DNA of 64,000 nt from Smittia aterrima (lineage: Eukaryota > Arthropoda > Insecta > Diptera > Chironomidae): assembly GCA_033063855.1 (NCBI GenBank), contig CP093829.1, forward strand, positions 10,488,243 to 10,552,242, given 5' to 3'. Under the pieces are notes generated by a model. It was not told the DNA's origin and did not search any database. It saw only the letters and a program-made list of their open reading frames with translations. Position numbers and translations under genes: made by a program. This document shows positions 1 to 14,708 of this stretch, piece after piece (the first letter of the stretch is position 1; the number at the start of each line of letters is the position of its first letter).

Positions 1-3000
1 GCGAACAAAAACAGAGAAATGAGCGAATGAAGAAAGAGAATGAAGAAGCAGGCGGACGATTTCCCTAAAGAAAACATAAAAGCATAACTAAAGGATTTGC
101 AGAATCCGAAAATGTGCTTTATTACGATAACTACCTTAATTAAAAGAGAAAAATAAGATTAGATCACACTTAATTATTACGACAGCACATTAACCATGAA
201 GTGGCGAATGCGTGTTGGATAACGATAACCAAGCGCAATGCAGGCGAACTTGTTCACCTGAAGTAAACATCAACGACACGAAGTGAAGATAGAATCATTA
301 GAGACTTTCTACGTGATGCCGTTCGAAGATTTACATAGGAGCGCTTCAAGAGTTAATTCAACAAGGATCTCAATCCGAGTGATGGACCGTTCAAGAGTTT
401 AATGGATCTGCATTTGAGTTTTAATGCATGTTAATTTGTTGCGGTTGAGCGAAAATGCTCAAGAGGAAATTACATTTTTGACCGACAATAAAATTTTAAG
501 AGAGCAAAACAAAAAAGGGAAAATGAAGCATTTCATTTTGAATGTAATTTGAACAAAGGGCGTTTTATTCATTTTAAAATATTTTGAAGCCAGAGTTGAC
601 AACTTCAACTTAAAGTATTCAAAATTGCTTATCATTATCTTCAAATTAAATAGAAATTAGATCTCCTCATGCAATATTTTTATAGCGAAAGACTATCAAC
701 GACAAAGTTGTACTAAACAGATTAATTTTCAAGGGAGAAAAGCCCTTGTACTTTTTATTGTGCATGAAATTAACTCTTGAAATGAAAGCTTTAAAAATTT
801 AATGAACTCTGAACTTGGAAATTGATGAAGCTTTTTGTTTCGAGCAATTATTTTGTCGCTTGATTCGTTTGGAATCTTTAATGACAAAATTCCGAGACTT
901 TTGGAGTTTGTTTCACAATTTCCGTTCCATCAGATTCTGTCTGCCAGAGCGAGAAACCATTTTCTCTTCATGATGTTAGAAGCGAGGAAAAATTTGCATG
1001 AATTCTCAAAGGAAATTATTCTGTTCGCTTTTTGCTGTTGTTCGAGCGTAGGTTTGCGGCGCTTAAGGAGAGCGCGAATTAAATTCAACAAAATATGTGG
1101 GACAATAACGCTCATAAAATATCTTTATTATGAAAAGCTTTTAGAATGCTTCCGAGCTGATCTCGCTTGAAGCTGCAGAGGCAGCAGACAGTCTGTCTGA
1201 GATTTGAGTTTTAATAAATTTTTGATGATGCGCTCAGATGCCTTAATTGAAAACGAAAGACGAAGTTTACTGATCATAAAGCTTCTGATCCCTAAACAGA
1301 AAGTTAATTATTCAGGGCAAGTCATGGAAACAATTTGCATCAAATGCAATTTCCACCTACTCGTGATTTACTGAATGAGATTCATCGAGAACAATCGTTG
1401 GGGTTTTATTCACACAAGTTACATTAAATCGAGCCTTAACCGAATAAAAAATTCAAAACCCCGAGGCAAGTGGCTGGAATTTTTCCATTTTCTCAAGTGA
1501 AAACTTCACGAGGCCTAAAGGAATTATTCATGAAGCGATAGAACGTTTACGTTTTGATGTTTTGCAGACTTCGTGGAAGAGTTGCACGTGGTAACCTCGC
1601 TTTGACTTATTAGATGAACGAGCAAAGAAGAAGTCACGAAAAACTCTGAAATTCCAACGAAAAAAACTTTTTCTTATGTTGCGGTACAATCAATTCAGCT
1701 TCTCGCTATCACGTGTTTGTCTTCTTTGCCTTCTCTCACTACCGAGTGGAAAACTCATCCAATCAATCATTGAGAGAGAAAAAGATTAGAAAGAAAATCA
1801 ATAAAAACATCATGCAGAGCTCAAAAAGTCAGTTGAATAAATGATGTCGAGTTGAGGTGGAAGCGATTCGCATAGAGGACGAGAGCGGGTGATGGCATAG
1901 CGCTGACATATGATTGATGACGATAGTTTGTTTAAAAAATGTGAACTCATTGAAAGGAAAGAATGTGGATAAAATTTTCCGATTGAAATTTTCACTTCAA
2001 TTTGCTGCTAAGAAAAGATTTATTCAACAGCATGAGCACCATGCCGAGTCTGCCGTAGATTGTTATAACGTTTTCATTATTTTTATCGCCTCTGTAGTCA
2101 TTTTATGTGCTGAGGTTTCGCGAAGGTTTCAAGGGAAATTTTTTAAAAGAAATTTCAAAGACTTCCTTCTGACTTCAAAGACAACTTGGAAATAGATTGC
2201 CGTAGGCTTTGAAAGAAGGTAAAAAAGATTTTGATTATTTCCAAGCTTCTTTCCTTTCATGTCTCAGCAACAATTTGTTTGTTGCGATAATTTGAGTATT
2301 CCTGTAATTGTGTAATGCCTTTAAACGATATCTTAGGAACCGTAGAGCATTCAAAAACCATTAAATTTTCAATTTGAAAGGAAATCCGTTTCCAGGAATT
2401 TCAACGAAGGAGAAAGAAAAAATTATGATGAGTTTATGGATTCGTTTCATTTATGCCTCACAAGAATTGTTATTAATTACAAGGCTTAAGAAAAGTTTGA
2501 TGAGCGTCGGGAAAAAGGCTTCGCTTGTATTTGATGGAGAAAGGTTGAAGTTCAAAGAAGGAAAACCGATCTTTAGCGAACTGTAAACAATCTTCAGCTT
2601 TAGATATTATCCTTTTCATGATGAGCTTCTTTTATCTCAAAGTAATTGCTTTGCTTTCGAAATTGAAAACAAATTTTGCTTGTCGAGATTGAAACTAATG
2701 AACATCGACAAATCGACAAATAATAACCTGAATTGAAACTTTCCCTTCTAACTGGAAACAAAGCAAGTTGAAGCTGAGAGAACTGAGAATTTGTTGCCAT
2801 AATAGCGGACATTTGTTACAACTAAATCTTGATATCTCGACCAGCAGCAAAAGCGACATAAACTTTCCCTTCCGTATGAAAAAAATTTACAAACTGCCGA
2901 GACAAAGTTTAAACTTTTTGCTTTCATAAAAAAAACGAAACTTTGGAAATTGCTTTTCCATGAAAATCATTGCTTTTTCAAAAAGTTCAAGCAAAGCAAT

Positions 3001-6000
3001 AAAAAGTAAACTTGCCAATGACAACATTGCTTCACACAAAAGTGCAGTCGCTAAATTTTATTATTTATTCAATAAATTTTTCATACAAACAATCGTTGAA
3101 TCAATTTCAATTTTTTTGCCTTTGGCGTTAAACATTCCCCGGCCTGTTTGCCACAACAGCGAAATGTGTTAGGGTTTAAAATTGGAAATTTATAATAAAT
3201 AAAGGAAAACCCCGATTTCATAAAAAATTCATCATCGCATCTCATTTTTTCTCCACCAATCCCCTGGCTGTGAAAAATTAGTCCACGAGATCATATCAGA
3301 CATGTTTTCGCTTTGGCACACGAACCACTTTGGCGCGTTAAAGCAAACTTAAAGGGAACTGCACATCGCGAGTTCTCACATCGTATGAATGTTTTCTTTT
3401 GATGAATAATGGCCCATGAAAATGATTGATTGTGAATGAACAGCAATAGGTGAGCCGAAGCTGCCTAGGAGCAAGCAAGCCAGCAAGCAGCCACATTTTT
3501 CTTTTGCACTCTGACGTTTGGTGTATTCAAATTTGAGAATTTATGTTCATGAATTTATATTTTTCATTCCGGGCGTGTATTTTGACTGAGACCATACAAC
3601 GACGGGAAGGAATCGAGCAGGAGAAAATTTGCATCTGCGGCGGTAAAAATTGCAAAATTGTTTGGCAAAATGTCATGGACGAGATGGCACAAACAGAAGG
3701 GAAAAAATGTTGACAAGTGTAAGGTAGGTCACGTCTGACTTTAGATTCCCTGTTAGATAGAATGTAACATTCACTTTTCCTTTTAGGCTTTTACTTCTCT
3801 TTGGCTATCTCACACTCCCTCTTCGATAACGATTATTGTTAGTCTGACGAGAAACATTTTTCTTCGCCAAATGAACTGCGAGCGTGGCAAGCGAAAGAAT
3901 TGTTATTTGCTCGCAGGCTGAGAAGAAGAAAATCGATAAATCCTTTGTCGTCACAATAAAATTTATATCTTTTTTCCACAGCAATGATATGAGATATGAG
4001 ATTTGCGTGAACCCAGCCAATGCCTCCCTGCCTACTTGAACATTCAAATCATATCAGATTCGATTTCTTCTTTATCCTCCTCGCCTCGCGATTGTTTTTC
4101 AATGCCGAAGACTGTGCAGAGATTCGTCGTATTATTCTTACCCGAAATGCGAGAAGCTAATGCTGCTTTATCTGCTTTAATCCAAGTATATCTCGAAGAT
4201 GTTTTTCTAATTTTCTAATTTATTTGCACGAGGCTTAACTTCTTGCTTTTGATTTTGATAATTTAAGGTCTGCGAGACATTAATTACATTTCTTCTCTTC
4301 TAATGATGATATTTTATTATATTTTTTTTTTCAATTTAAAGACTTTCAATGATCACTTTAAATACTTTTTTGATTTACACAAAGAACTCCGATCATTGAT
4401 CGGTTTAACTTAAATTCACGTCGTTTTAAATTCGATTTATGCACAATGAAACATTCGTGAATTCAAATCCATTTAAATCCAACTTTTGTCATGAAGACGA
4501 TCCGGGTTTTTCATTCGTAAAAGCCTTTTATCCACTTTTGTGTTGATATAATCCAATGAAGTACAATTTCGAATGCGAGCCACTCGCTGTTGTTGATGGC
4601 AACTGCTTAAATTCAGTTTCACTGATCGATTTCTGTTTTTACCTCTCTACTTGGCAAAGAAAAATCACGAACCGCAAAAAAATTTGCTCCTTTCGGTAGA
4701 CGATCTTGATTCAACTGAATTATTTGGATGCTGAAATATTTCGTTGACTCTTTCTCTGAGTTTTCCTGAAAGCTTTCCAATGGAAATTGTGTTATGGTTC
4801 CAAAGCTCTATACTTCCAGTTATTTTCCCCTCATTTTTAAGGAGAAATCGTAAAGTTTGAGACGAAAGAAGTCAAAAGAAGAATTAGTTGTTGATCACTG
4901 ATTGATTAATTCTTGCTGTGTTCGACATTCGATCCGTCAAATAAAGTCTCGAAACGATAATCGCGTGAAATGATGAGACAAGTCGCTTGTCAATTACACT
5001 CAACTTCAAGCATTCTTCTTTGTAGTAAACAAACTTAAAGTTATTCTCATTGAGAAACGAGGCAGCGGTCATGGAAATCGTATAATCACTACAATTTATT
5101 GTTCTCGGTTGACTTCAAGAGGAGTGCAATAAAGAAAGGAGGAAACTATCGAATCGAAGTCCAAAATAATTCTCAACTTTGCCTCCTGCCTTAGTCTTCG
5201 TTATCATTCGCCATAAAGCTTAAGTGCTCTCAAAACGCGGTCCACATTAACCGAATAAAATATGTTAATAGACTCTGGTTGATGTTATTGCTTCCTTCCT
5301 CCTTTCTCTCTTTTTATCGAGAATGAAAGCATCGCTTTCTTCACACATAAATGAACAATTTGACTATCATCGTTCGACGAGCGAGAGAGAGAGAAAGACA
5401 AGCGTGGCTCCTTACTTTCTTGTCTTTCTGATAGAATTTTCTCCCTCTCGACTAATCGAGTATGCCAAAAATTTCGAAAAGGCGAAAGGAAATGTGTTTA
5501 TGTGTGCGCGTTGAGGCTCCTAATAAATCATCACGTTAATCTCATTACTCATTTTATTGCGCGGGTGGCGCTGAGGAAAGAGTCGGAATCTATAGAAACA
5601 TAAAAAAACCTTCCTTCTTGAGGAAACAGACTAAATGCTTGATTTATTGCCCCGCGATACTTCCAATAGATTTCCGCTTCAGTTCCACGCGTTCCTAACG
5701 ATTATTTCTTCTTCGCAATGGAGAAACGTGAATCGGCTGAGCAAATAATTACATCAACAGGGCCTTAAGCAAATTGTGCGAGTCAAAAACTCAACGAGAA
5801 ATGAAAGTTTGAAGTTTTGAGTTATGGCTCGATTCGCAAACAAATTATAATTGCTTCTGTCGTGTTGAGAATCTTCAGCTTTTTGTGCTTTGTTGACACT
5901 TGTCAGATTCATTGTTTTAAACCAAATTATTTTCTTAAAATACGGTAAAGTGATTTAGTAAAAAAGACAAACATTTATATGTTGTCATGGCAGTTCCTAG

Positions 6001-9000
6001 TTTCAGAATTAAATTGAAATGATTATGAAGAAATTTTCGTTCAATGAAAGCTTTTTTCACACTCTAAGAACAACAGTGAAGTTAAATCTGGTCTCGTTAG
6101 TTTTAATTCTTTGAACTCCTCCAGAACAATGATCTCCCTTACAGATTTAAGTGTTTCTTTGTGAATCTTCTTTATTGAGTTGAAACTTCACCTTCGTGAG
6201 CAACTTGAATTCCACCAAGAGCAATCATTCTTTTCGCAATTTATTTTCATCGACGGATCCTGCTTGAACGATTCAAGCAATAGAAGGAGAAAGGATGAAA
6301 GCTCGTTCACTTTAAGCTTTCAATTCTTTTCAGAACGAATGTCATTTTTCTTTTGGATTTCTTTGTCGACGTAAAGCAATGCATTTGAGACTTAGCGTTT
6401 GAATTACGATTCAAGTTTAATCGATTCGAAGCAGAAATATTTCAACATCTGGCCGAGGTTTGTGCTACGATCGAACGTAAGTTCACGCAGGTATGGAAAA
6501 GCTTAGATAAAATTGAATTTCCGACATTTATATTTGTGTTAACTGCTCACAAATGGCAGAACGATGGCATCAGAAATGAATCTGAAGACACAGCGGGGAA
6601 TCTAAATTCAAATCAAATAGACTTTGGGAACAATAGAGAATCGCTCGCTCTTACATTTCAATTTCTTCCTTTTCTTCTCTCTACTGCTTCTCCCATCAGT
6701 TACTTCCCTTCCGCTCACTTAGATACTGACTGTCGCTTTTCACATTACAAATTCCGAACATGCGAAAATCAAATATTTCCTCATCTGCTTGGCATATAGA
6801 AGAATTTATACCAAGCTTGGCGTTAAATGGTTGAAATGTTTGAAAGAGAGCGGCAAAGAAAAGTTCGCATCACATTTCCTCCTCGACAATGTCACGAATT
6901 AATCTCATATGTTTTAAATTTCGTTCTCGCCTCCCTATTGCGACTGAGAGATGGTCTACAGTGAAGGATTCGTTCTGTTTTCGTTCACAAGAAACAGAAA
7001 GTACTTTTTAAAAATTATAAATTGCGAGACAATTTCTTTATAAAAGGGAAAAGTTTGGAAAGATCTGCTCGCGAAAGATTTCGATAAGTGTAAAGTTTTT
7101 CTTTGAAGCTTTGCCTTCTCAGTAAGGAAGGAAGCTGATAACAGAAGGTTACAGAATAAATCTTTTGTGCGTAAAAATTACACAATAATCTTCGTCTTTT
7201 CGACTTTTTTTTTCGTTTGCTTTGCGATTTCCTCGAGGCATGCTTTCGATTTCCTAGTCGCTTTGCTAATGCCTTTCCGTTCCGTCTTGGCAAATGAAAA
7301 AAGTTTCGGCTTAGAAAAATAATTCCCGATTGACTCTGAACAGAGGGAGTAAAACTGTCATTATAGCCATTTATTTAGGTCTACACTTGATTAAATTAAT
7401 GTTCATTTCCAACTTTTCCTCCGACGACGACAACGACTACGAAGATAACGTTGTTAAGCTGCTTGCTTGCTTGCTTCGTCTTCTTGTTTCTATCTCTGTA
7501 CTGGTCAGATGAGAATCTTTTAATGATTTCGCAATTGGAAATAAAGTTGTCAGGACTAAATGACACAGCAGAGAGAAAATTAATTGAAATTGCATTATAA
7601 TCGGCGGAGACTATCGAGAAGCTTTGTTTGTTTATTCTTTGCAGTTGTTCTTCTTTCTTCAATCGCTTTTTTGTATGTCGAACGTCTAGAGAGAGAAAAC
7701 GCAAACCAGAGAAATAATTTTAAGCAAAAAGAAAAAGTTTTCAATTTTTCCCCTTGCTTTCTGTTCTGCAAAGCATATTCCATTTTATCTTTGCGAGAAC
7801 ACAACATAAGAATCCTTTTGTCTGTGGCACAAAGTAAGAGAAATTGCCAGAGTATTCTCCCAAGTGTAAAGTTCTGATGCTTTGCCACGAGATAAAAAAA
7901 AAGGGAAAATGGCTTTGAAGGAGAGAGCGAGAGTCGAGAAAGAAAACTTTACAAAATGAAATTAAATGAAAAGCTCCCCTTTGAGACTTTTCAGTCCATC
8001 GATAAAGTCACAGAAGCGGCTTCACTTCGGCAATAGACAAGCTCCCAAACTCACATTACCGACCAACTTGTCCACGTTCAATGTTTTATCCCCTCATTCA
8101 CACACAGTTTAGGACTTAATGTAACCAAAATGTCTCGACGGACATCACAAAGCCATAAAAGTTTCTGCTTCAGAGTTTTTGCTCACTCAATGTGAATGAT
8201 TGAAAAAGTCAATTCCCAATCTTATCATCGACTCTCCCTTGCCTTCTGTCCGACATTTTCGAGTGCAATTACATAATTGCCTGATTTCGATGTGGGATTT
8301 TTCGATATGGACCTTCACTCAATCATTCGATCTACTGCATAATTAGATATCTAGTGGTTGTCACTTCAGAGGGAAAAGTTATAGAAAAAAATACTTGGTC
8401 ATTCTGTCGAGTTCACCCGTTTCAATAAAGGAAGGTTCTTTGAGAAGGTTAAGTATTTCACGGTTACCTAAAAGCATCTAAGCATCTTTTACTTTAAGAA
8501 ATATCTTATGAAGCGAGAAGCATTTATTTTAATATCACGACGCTTTGCTAAAGACGAAGCAACATGAGTTGAAAATTTAACGATTGCGACGTCGACGGAT
8601 GATTTTGTGCTCCTCATTGTGTATTATATAAGCTGAAGCAATAAAACTTGTTTTCCATTGTGGAGGTTGAAGTCAAATCAGAGAGATCTCGTTCTCAGCT
8701 ACACGAAATCTAATCCTGCAAATCTAGACTTTGTGCTAATTCATAAAACTTTTACGACTGCTCCATACACTAAAGCGAACGCTTCCTCTTTCCTTACTTT
8801 CTCGTATTCTGTTTGAGGTGATGAAAGAGCTTCGAGAGGATCACATCAACATGCAAAGTGTTTTGATTCGAAATAAATTCAAATCAGATTTTCCTTTGCG
8901 CCTTTCTACCTTTTTCAGCATTAAGCGTTTTCCTTTTTTTATTACGTTCATGATACCGTTAACAAGTTCGTTCTGAATTCATATCAGTTATTCACGAAAC

Positions 9001-11959
9001 AAAATGAGCTTTCGTTCTGCGCTTGTTGTCTGTCTACTTGCTTCTCAAATAAGTCTCCTATTTCAAGATAAACAAGACGAAATGTGCGTGATGTTCTGCA
9101 AAGGATAAGAAAGCACAGCTCTAGCTCGATCTTCCCGTTTCGCTTTTTCTCCAGATAGAATACTAATTTCAGATGATTTCCATCCATTCATCTCTTTTCA
9201 TGTAAGAAAGTTTCGAACATGTTGTAGAAGCTTTATTCATGCAAGGATGACGGATAAATTCATATGAGGATCGTGATAAGAACACTTTTTCAGTGTCACG
9301 ACCATGCTTAAACGTGCATTAATAAATTTCAGAGTGAAAACTTTCAATAGTAAAGCACTCTCGTTTCGTCATCATCATCAGGCGACAGATAATCACACAA
9401 TGTCCATATCGTTCGAGGAGAAAGCTTCGAGGTGACTTGCATACTGATTTACAAGAGAAATCATTAAGTCCACACTGCGTCCATACAAACTTTAATTGCA
9501 GTTTTGTTGGCTACAAATTCATCATGCATTACGAGATCATAATCACGCGTTGCAATAAAAGCTCATCGTTAAATCCTCTCGCCTTTTTCAGCTTTATCAC
9601 TCCCACTTTATCATCACTATCATCATTTTCATTACGCGCCCGCACATACTTTCACCATGCTGTAAAAGAAAATTGTCATCCGACGACATGAAATGGTAAG
9701 CTTAGTAGAAAGCTTTGGTGTCAACTATAATCCCATGTATAGCAAGCCGTTGCTGTGCAATTTTCTATTCTTCACGATAGAGATGAGAACGGAAGTTGGC
9801 GACATGGAAGATGCAATAAAATGTTACATCAACCAATCCAATTAACTTTGAATTAAACCGACTCTTGTCAAAGAAAGCCTTGCTTTGATACTGCTTCAAC
9901 CAAACAGGAAATTGTGTCAGAAAACCAAATTTGATGTTGTCAAACGTTTTTCGGAAACTATTTTGTTCCGACATAAATATTTTGGGAAAATGTTCATTCA
10001 ATGATTTCTAAAAATACTTTTATTCCTAAAACTTCACAGAACTTTTAATGAAGAGAAGTTTGATTACATCATAACCGTACAAACCACAATGTTCATATTA
10101 CACCTGTCCTTGAAATAAGAAGCCCGACTTGGACTGTTTGTCGCCTCTTCGTTACTTTCATTGTTTGTTATTCTGCCTACGAAACATTCGCACAGAACGA
10201 AAGCAATGGTAGTTGCTAACTGCTCTATTCTCATAAACGTCTCTATGATGATTTTCGGTTTCGTTGATAGGAGAAAAGAAGAAGATGTGCGTATGTTCAT
10301 TTTAATTATGTGATAATTTCCATCAAATGTCGAGCAGGTAAGAGAATTGTTTCGGTAAAGGTTTTCTTGAGGAATACCTCGAATACCGTAAAAGTTCCGT
10401 TTTACGATGGAAGAAGGAGGAATGTTTGGTGAAGATTGGATTACCGAATGTCGTAGAATAGAGATTAAAGATCTTAAAGATTATCGAAAGTGAGTAAACT
10501 CCGTCCTTCGATGATTCACTATCGCTGTGTAAGCAATTATCTTATATTTTATGATCCCGAGTTACAAACAACATTCTCGGAAAAAGAACCTTAACCTGAA
10601 TTTCTTGGAAAAGTAATTTGATTAATTTCATCAAGCAGTGCAAAGCATCTGAATTTACCTATCGTCATTTGATTACAATTGAATTAAGCGTCGAGGCGAA
10701 GCAATTGACTTACTCTATTTGCTTTTAGCACCCCCAATAAGATGTTTTCTCATTTACATCATTCAGGGAAAAACCAGAATGCGTGCGGATATTTCGATAA
10801 GAAAAAAGACATTACGACCTTTGGCGCCTCAGCATGCCGTAGGTTGATGTTTTCGTCGAAAGAATATTCGTGCTAAGTTAGCTTGCGTGAATTTTCAGGC
10901 GAAGGTAACGAAAAAACGAACCGAGTCTCGCTAGTCAGCTTTGCGCTGGTGTTTACCGGTTAGTCCTACACTCGTATTGCGCAAGCTGCATCCGACTGTT
11001 TGCTTAACTACAAGCGATTGCGAAAAAAGACGAGTATCGATGTGTTCTTTTTATCGTTCCTATTTGACAACACTTTAAAAGTATAATCAGCAGTTTGAGT
11101 TTTGTAACTAGAGAAAGACAAGAGGTAAGCAAATTCCTAAATCTTGACAACTCAGACGTGCATTGATAACGAAGAGAGTCGCTTAAAAAGCGTCTCTCGC
11201 TTCTTTTGTATATTCACATGTGTCATCACGGCTTAGCTCTATAAAAACCTAATAATATTCGAAAAGCGAGCGATAATCACAAACACTAAAACATTTTTTT
11301 TTTCACTCATTACAATTTCATTTTGCCTGTTTGGATAGCAATAAAACATTAATGACTTGCTTTCTCGTCAGCTGATTAGTTTTTCCCTAACAAAACTTGT
11401 TGAATGTGTCGATGTATTGGCCTTCAGTTGTTGTATTCGGAGTTTCGAGCTTGAATGTTTCAGTTTTTTCCCGATTTTTGCTTCTCGCTCTCACTCTTCT
11501 TCGACTTAAATATTTTTCTTCTCTCGTGAACAGTTTCGATCACAGTGTTGTTTGCGACCTGCCTGCCGTCAGTTGTAACTGAAACTCAAAACACAAGCCA
11601 GCAAACGTGGCGCACTCCGTGTAGAAAAACCTTAAACCATTTGATATCTGGTTAATATTTGCTGCGAGCCAATAAAGACTCTTAGGTCGAAGGCAAACTG
11701 CGATAGTGAAATTTTAATCATTTCGACTCCAACGTCTGTGAAGTTATAGGCACAAAATAATTTAATTACATTGTTTCAGTCGAGAGACGATTTGAAACAA
11801 AAGAGTGCTAATTCAATTGAAAAATATTTTATCGCGTACTTAATTATCTTAACAATATTTTAAGCGAAGATCTCAATTAGTGTTTACTTGATAATTAAAT
11901 TCATTTCCAACTGATTTGATAATAATTAGTTGAGATAATTTAAAGTGATAAGCAACATC
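1..11959. other. Gene-poor flanking DNA, left of nrv
   Basis: I see no gene I can support. The sequence is AT-rich, all reading frames are short, most lack an ATG, and several overlap on both strands, as expected of non-coding DNA. There are short (AAGC)n runs near 3470-3495 and a CTTG run near 7458-7475. A TATA-like CTATAAAAAC lies near 11,237-11,247, and a good 5' splice-like GAG|GTAAGC lies at about 11,125-11,131. Those two could belong to a non-coding 5' exon of the downstream beta-subunit gene, but I cannot place a transcription start. It could equally be intron of a gene whose exons lie outside the window. Confidence 0.6.
11080..11130 (+). promoter_or_regulatory. Possible non-coding first exon of nrv
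   Basis: A stretch ending in AAGAG|GTAAGC resembles an exon followed by a 5' splice site, 830 bases before the first nrv ATG. Just upstream is an AT-rich TTTAAAAG element. No Drosophila-type initiator is convincing and the matching acceptor before 11,960 is weak (AATTAG near 11,930). This is inference only; a transcript end would settle it. Confidence 0.2.
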
Positions 11960-14708
11960 ATGTCATACGAGAAGAGCGTGAAGGCCCGCAATGGAAAGGG
12001 AAAGGGCAGCATCACACAAACCTACGAGTTCCCGTACATGATTAATCAAAAGGACGAGCGAACACTCGGTCAAATGATCTATGACGGCAAGAGTGGGAAG
12101 TTTCTCGGCCGCGACGCGAAAAATTGGGGTGAGAGTGGAGAGTTTATAGAACGTTCAAGGCTTTGTTATCATAATATTTTCATTAAATCCCGACTCAACG
12201 ACGTCTCATGATAATGTTTGCGCTTCGAATCATCACTAAAGTCGCGTAAATATTTGCTCGGCTCTTTCTTGTCTTATTTTCTCGCCAAGATTGTTGTTGG
12301 TTCTTTCAATTATTGGTCAAGAAAATCAATCTGTCTGTCGATACTTAATCAAATCAATAATTCTTGGCTTCTCGTTAGCACCTCAAGTGTCAAAAATCAA
12401 ACGAAACGCAACAACATTGATTTATTATCGCTCGTACGTTATCGATTACGAAACAGCGAGAGGATGAAATTTTCTTGAAAGCAATCACTCGCTCAATTGC
12501 CTTATCAAATGTCTTGTTCTTGTTGTCTGGCGATTGCGCAATTCGACTACTGCTGCGGCTTACTTCAATTAAGCAAAAACAATGCTGCAGCTGTAGATAA
12601 TGTTTCGTTGATAAGAGCAAATCATAATTTATGCTCAGCGAAGCTAAAAATAATAAAGCAATTTTCATTGATGTTGCATGAGGCGAGGAAAAACATTGGA
12701 AAATTTCAATGAATATTTGATGTAGCTCTTCAGGCTCACACAAGCAATTTCGTGTTGCTCGCATGAGAATGAACTAGTGAGCATACTCAAGGTCTCTTTG
12801 TAGGCATCTCATCCACACACAATAATTAATATGCAATGAGAATGCGAGCTTTAATGAATTAATGAATTACGGGAGTGAATTTGCATTTGTGGGCATTTGG
12901 TTCTCTTGATTTATTAATCAATCTCATTATGAAATGATTGAGAGTTTGATTAGCCATTTCAGAAGGAGAATGTTCTTCACGCGATGCAAATGAATCACCA
13001 AACAACCTCGATCCTAATCATTTACTGCATCGCGCTTTGTTTGTCTGTTAAAATTAGAAATTTTGTGCTCTCATTGGTGATGAATAGAAAGTTCCGCAAT
13101 TCAAGAATCAAACTTTATTTTTAGTCAGGGAAATTCATTTCGGTTGTATGCGCAGAGTAAACAGTTTTCTTCAAAGAGTTATCGACGAAAATATATCGCC
13201 GGTTGGTTAATCAGCTGACGAGCAGATCGTACCGGTTTTGACCACTCGAACTTAACTTCGTTCTCGATCGTATACGTTATGAAAAAATGAGATGATGTTA
13301 ACGATACACCTCCATTAAAGAAAAAAAATGAAACGAAAACAGGTAACCGCTGGTTTCATCGCGTTCAAACCTAATGAAAGTAATGAAGGAAGAAACGAAA
13401 AGAAAGACTTCGGATACCTGTTGCTATCGAGCCCGCTCAAACAAATACGAAATCGTTAGGTTCGCTTTGAAGCGAAGAGTTGTTGTTTATGCTGATTCGG
13501 ATGGAAATCGATTTAAAAAGCGTTCACATTTCATGACACGTTGTGGTTTCTTTGGTTTCCAAGGCCGTTCTGCGTTGTTAATACTGATCGACAATTTGAT
13601 ATTTCTATTCAAGGTCAAATTTTGATATTCTACACGATCTTCTACATTGTGCTTGCCGCTCTATTTACGATCTGCATGAAGGGATTGCTCTGGACTATTG
13701 ACGATGATATGCCAAAGTGGAAGCTCGGAGAATCAATCATTGGAACGAATCCGGGACTAGGTTTCCGTCCAATCTCAGATGATGTCGAACAAGGCTCATT
13801 GATCTGGTATGACGCAACGAATCAAACTGAAGTTAAATATTGGACTTCAATCTTGGATAGTTTCATGGAAGGTTTGTAAATGATTTATTTTAAGTTGAAG
13901 GTCAATAACCAAATATTTCAATTTAGACTACAATGCACCAGCAAGAAACCAAAAGAATTGTGACTTCGACACTGTTCAAAATACGAGCAATGTATGCAAA
14001 TTAGACATTAGCAAGTTTGATCAGTGTTCAAGCGAACATGCGTATGGTTACAACAACTCGTCGCCGTGCATCTTCCTGAAGCTGAACAGAATTTATGATT
14101 GGATGCCTGAGTTTTACAATGATCCGGAGAATCTTCCTGAAGATATGCCCGAGGATTTGAAGGATCATATCACACAGCTACCCGAATCGCATCGAAACCA
14201 AGTCTGGGTATCCTGCAGAGGAGAATATGGTGCTGATAAAGAAATCTTAGGCGATATCGAATATTATCCAACTCGGGGATTCCCTTCTTACTTCTATCCA
14301 TACGTCAACACACCTAACTACGTCAGTCCATTAGTTGCTGTTAAATTCTTAAGACCAAAATGTAAGTTCAAACAATTTCCATTGATAAGAAATCGACTGT
14401 TTAGCTCTGAATATTGGCATAGGCCTTTTGAATTTTTAACCGCCATTCATTTGATAGAAAACAGTACAAGTTTCATTCAACTTATTTCTTCTTTTTATCA
14501 GTGAATCAAATTATCAACATTGAATGCCGAGCGTGGGCGAAGAACATCGTTTATTCGGGTAGTTTCCGTGATAGAAAGGTGAGTGACGAGTCTTTTATAC
14601 AGAAGAAGACGAATTGATAAGAATATTCCCGAATACTTTCATTTGCTTTCGCTTTTGTAGGGCTCCGTTCATTTCGAGTTGATGATTGATGCATCATCGA
14701 GACACTAA
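11960..14708 (+). CDS. nrv2: Na+/K+-ATPase beta subunit (Nervana), 5 exons, 328 aa
   Basis: Exons are 11960-12128, 13614-13871, 13927-14361, 14502-14578 and 14661-14708; the joins keep frame and give 328 residues, close to fly Nervana proteins. The beta subunit escorts the catalytic alpha subunit of the sodium pump to the plasma membrane; in flies it also serves septate junctions. It is a type II membrane protein: a cytoplasmic N-terminus of about 57 residues (with FLGRDAKNWG), one membrane helix at about 59-80 (FYTIFYIVLAALF), then an extracellular domain. That domain has the six family cysteines (KNC, NVC, DQC, SPC, VSC, IEC) and the late block YFYPYVNTPNYVSPLVAVKF. The ATG at 11960 is the only in-frame ATG before the family N-terminus; the frame upstream opens at a GTG. 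Intron 1 is 1.5 kb, where Drosophila nrv2 has alternative first exons, but I found none in phase. Assignment to nrv2 rather than nrv1 is uncertain. Confidence 0.95.

Noticed and set aside
835..1170. 111-codon open frame on the plus strand
   Set aside because: It starts at TTG rather than ATG, overlaps an open frame on the other strand, and resembles no protein I know; base use equals the flanks.
9765..10001. 78-codon minus-strand frame considered as second exon of the 10104-10234 candidate
   Set aside because: The phase does not match the donor, and the only acceptor leads to an immediate stop.
10407..10489. ATG frame MEEGGMFGEDWITECRR.. ending at a GTGAGT donor, considered as an alternative first exon of nrv
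   Set aside because: It ends in phase 2, but nrv exon 2 needs phase 1, so it cannot join; there is no resemblance to beta-subunit N-termini.
13329..13342. ATG AAA CGA AAA CAG|GTAACC just before nrv exon 2, as an alternative start
   Set aside because: It would join in phase 0, while exon 2 requires phase 1.
13374..13625. 83-codon frame overlapping the nrv exon 2 boundary
   Set aside because: It is intron sequence running into exon 2 in another frame; the real exon starts at 13614.
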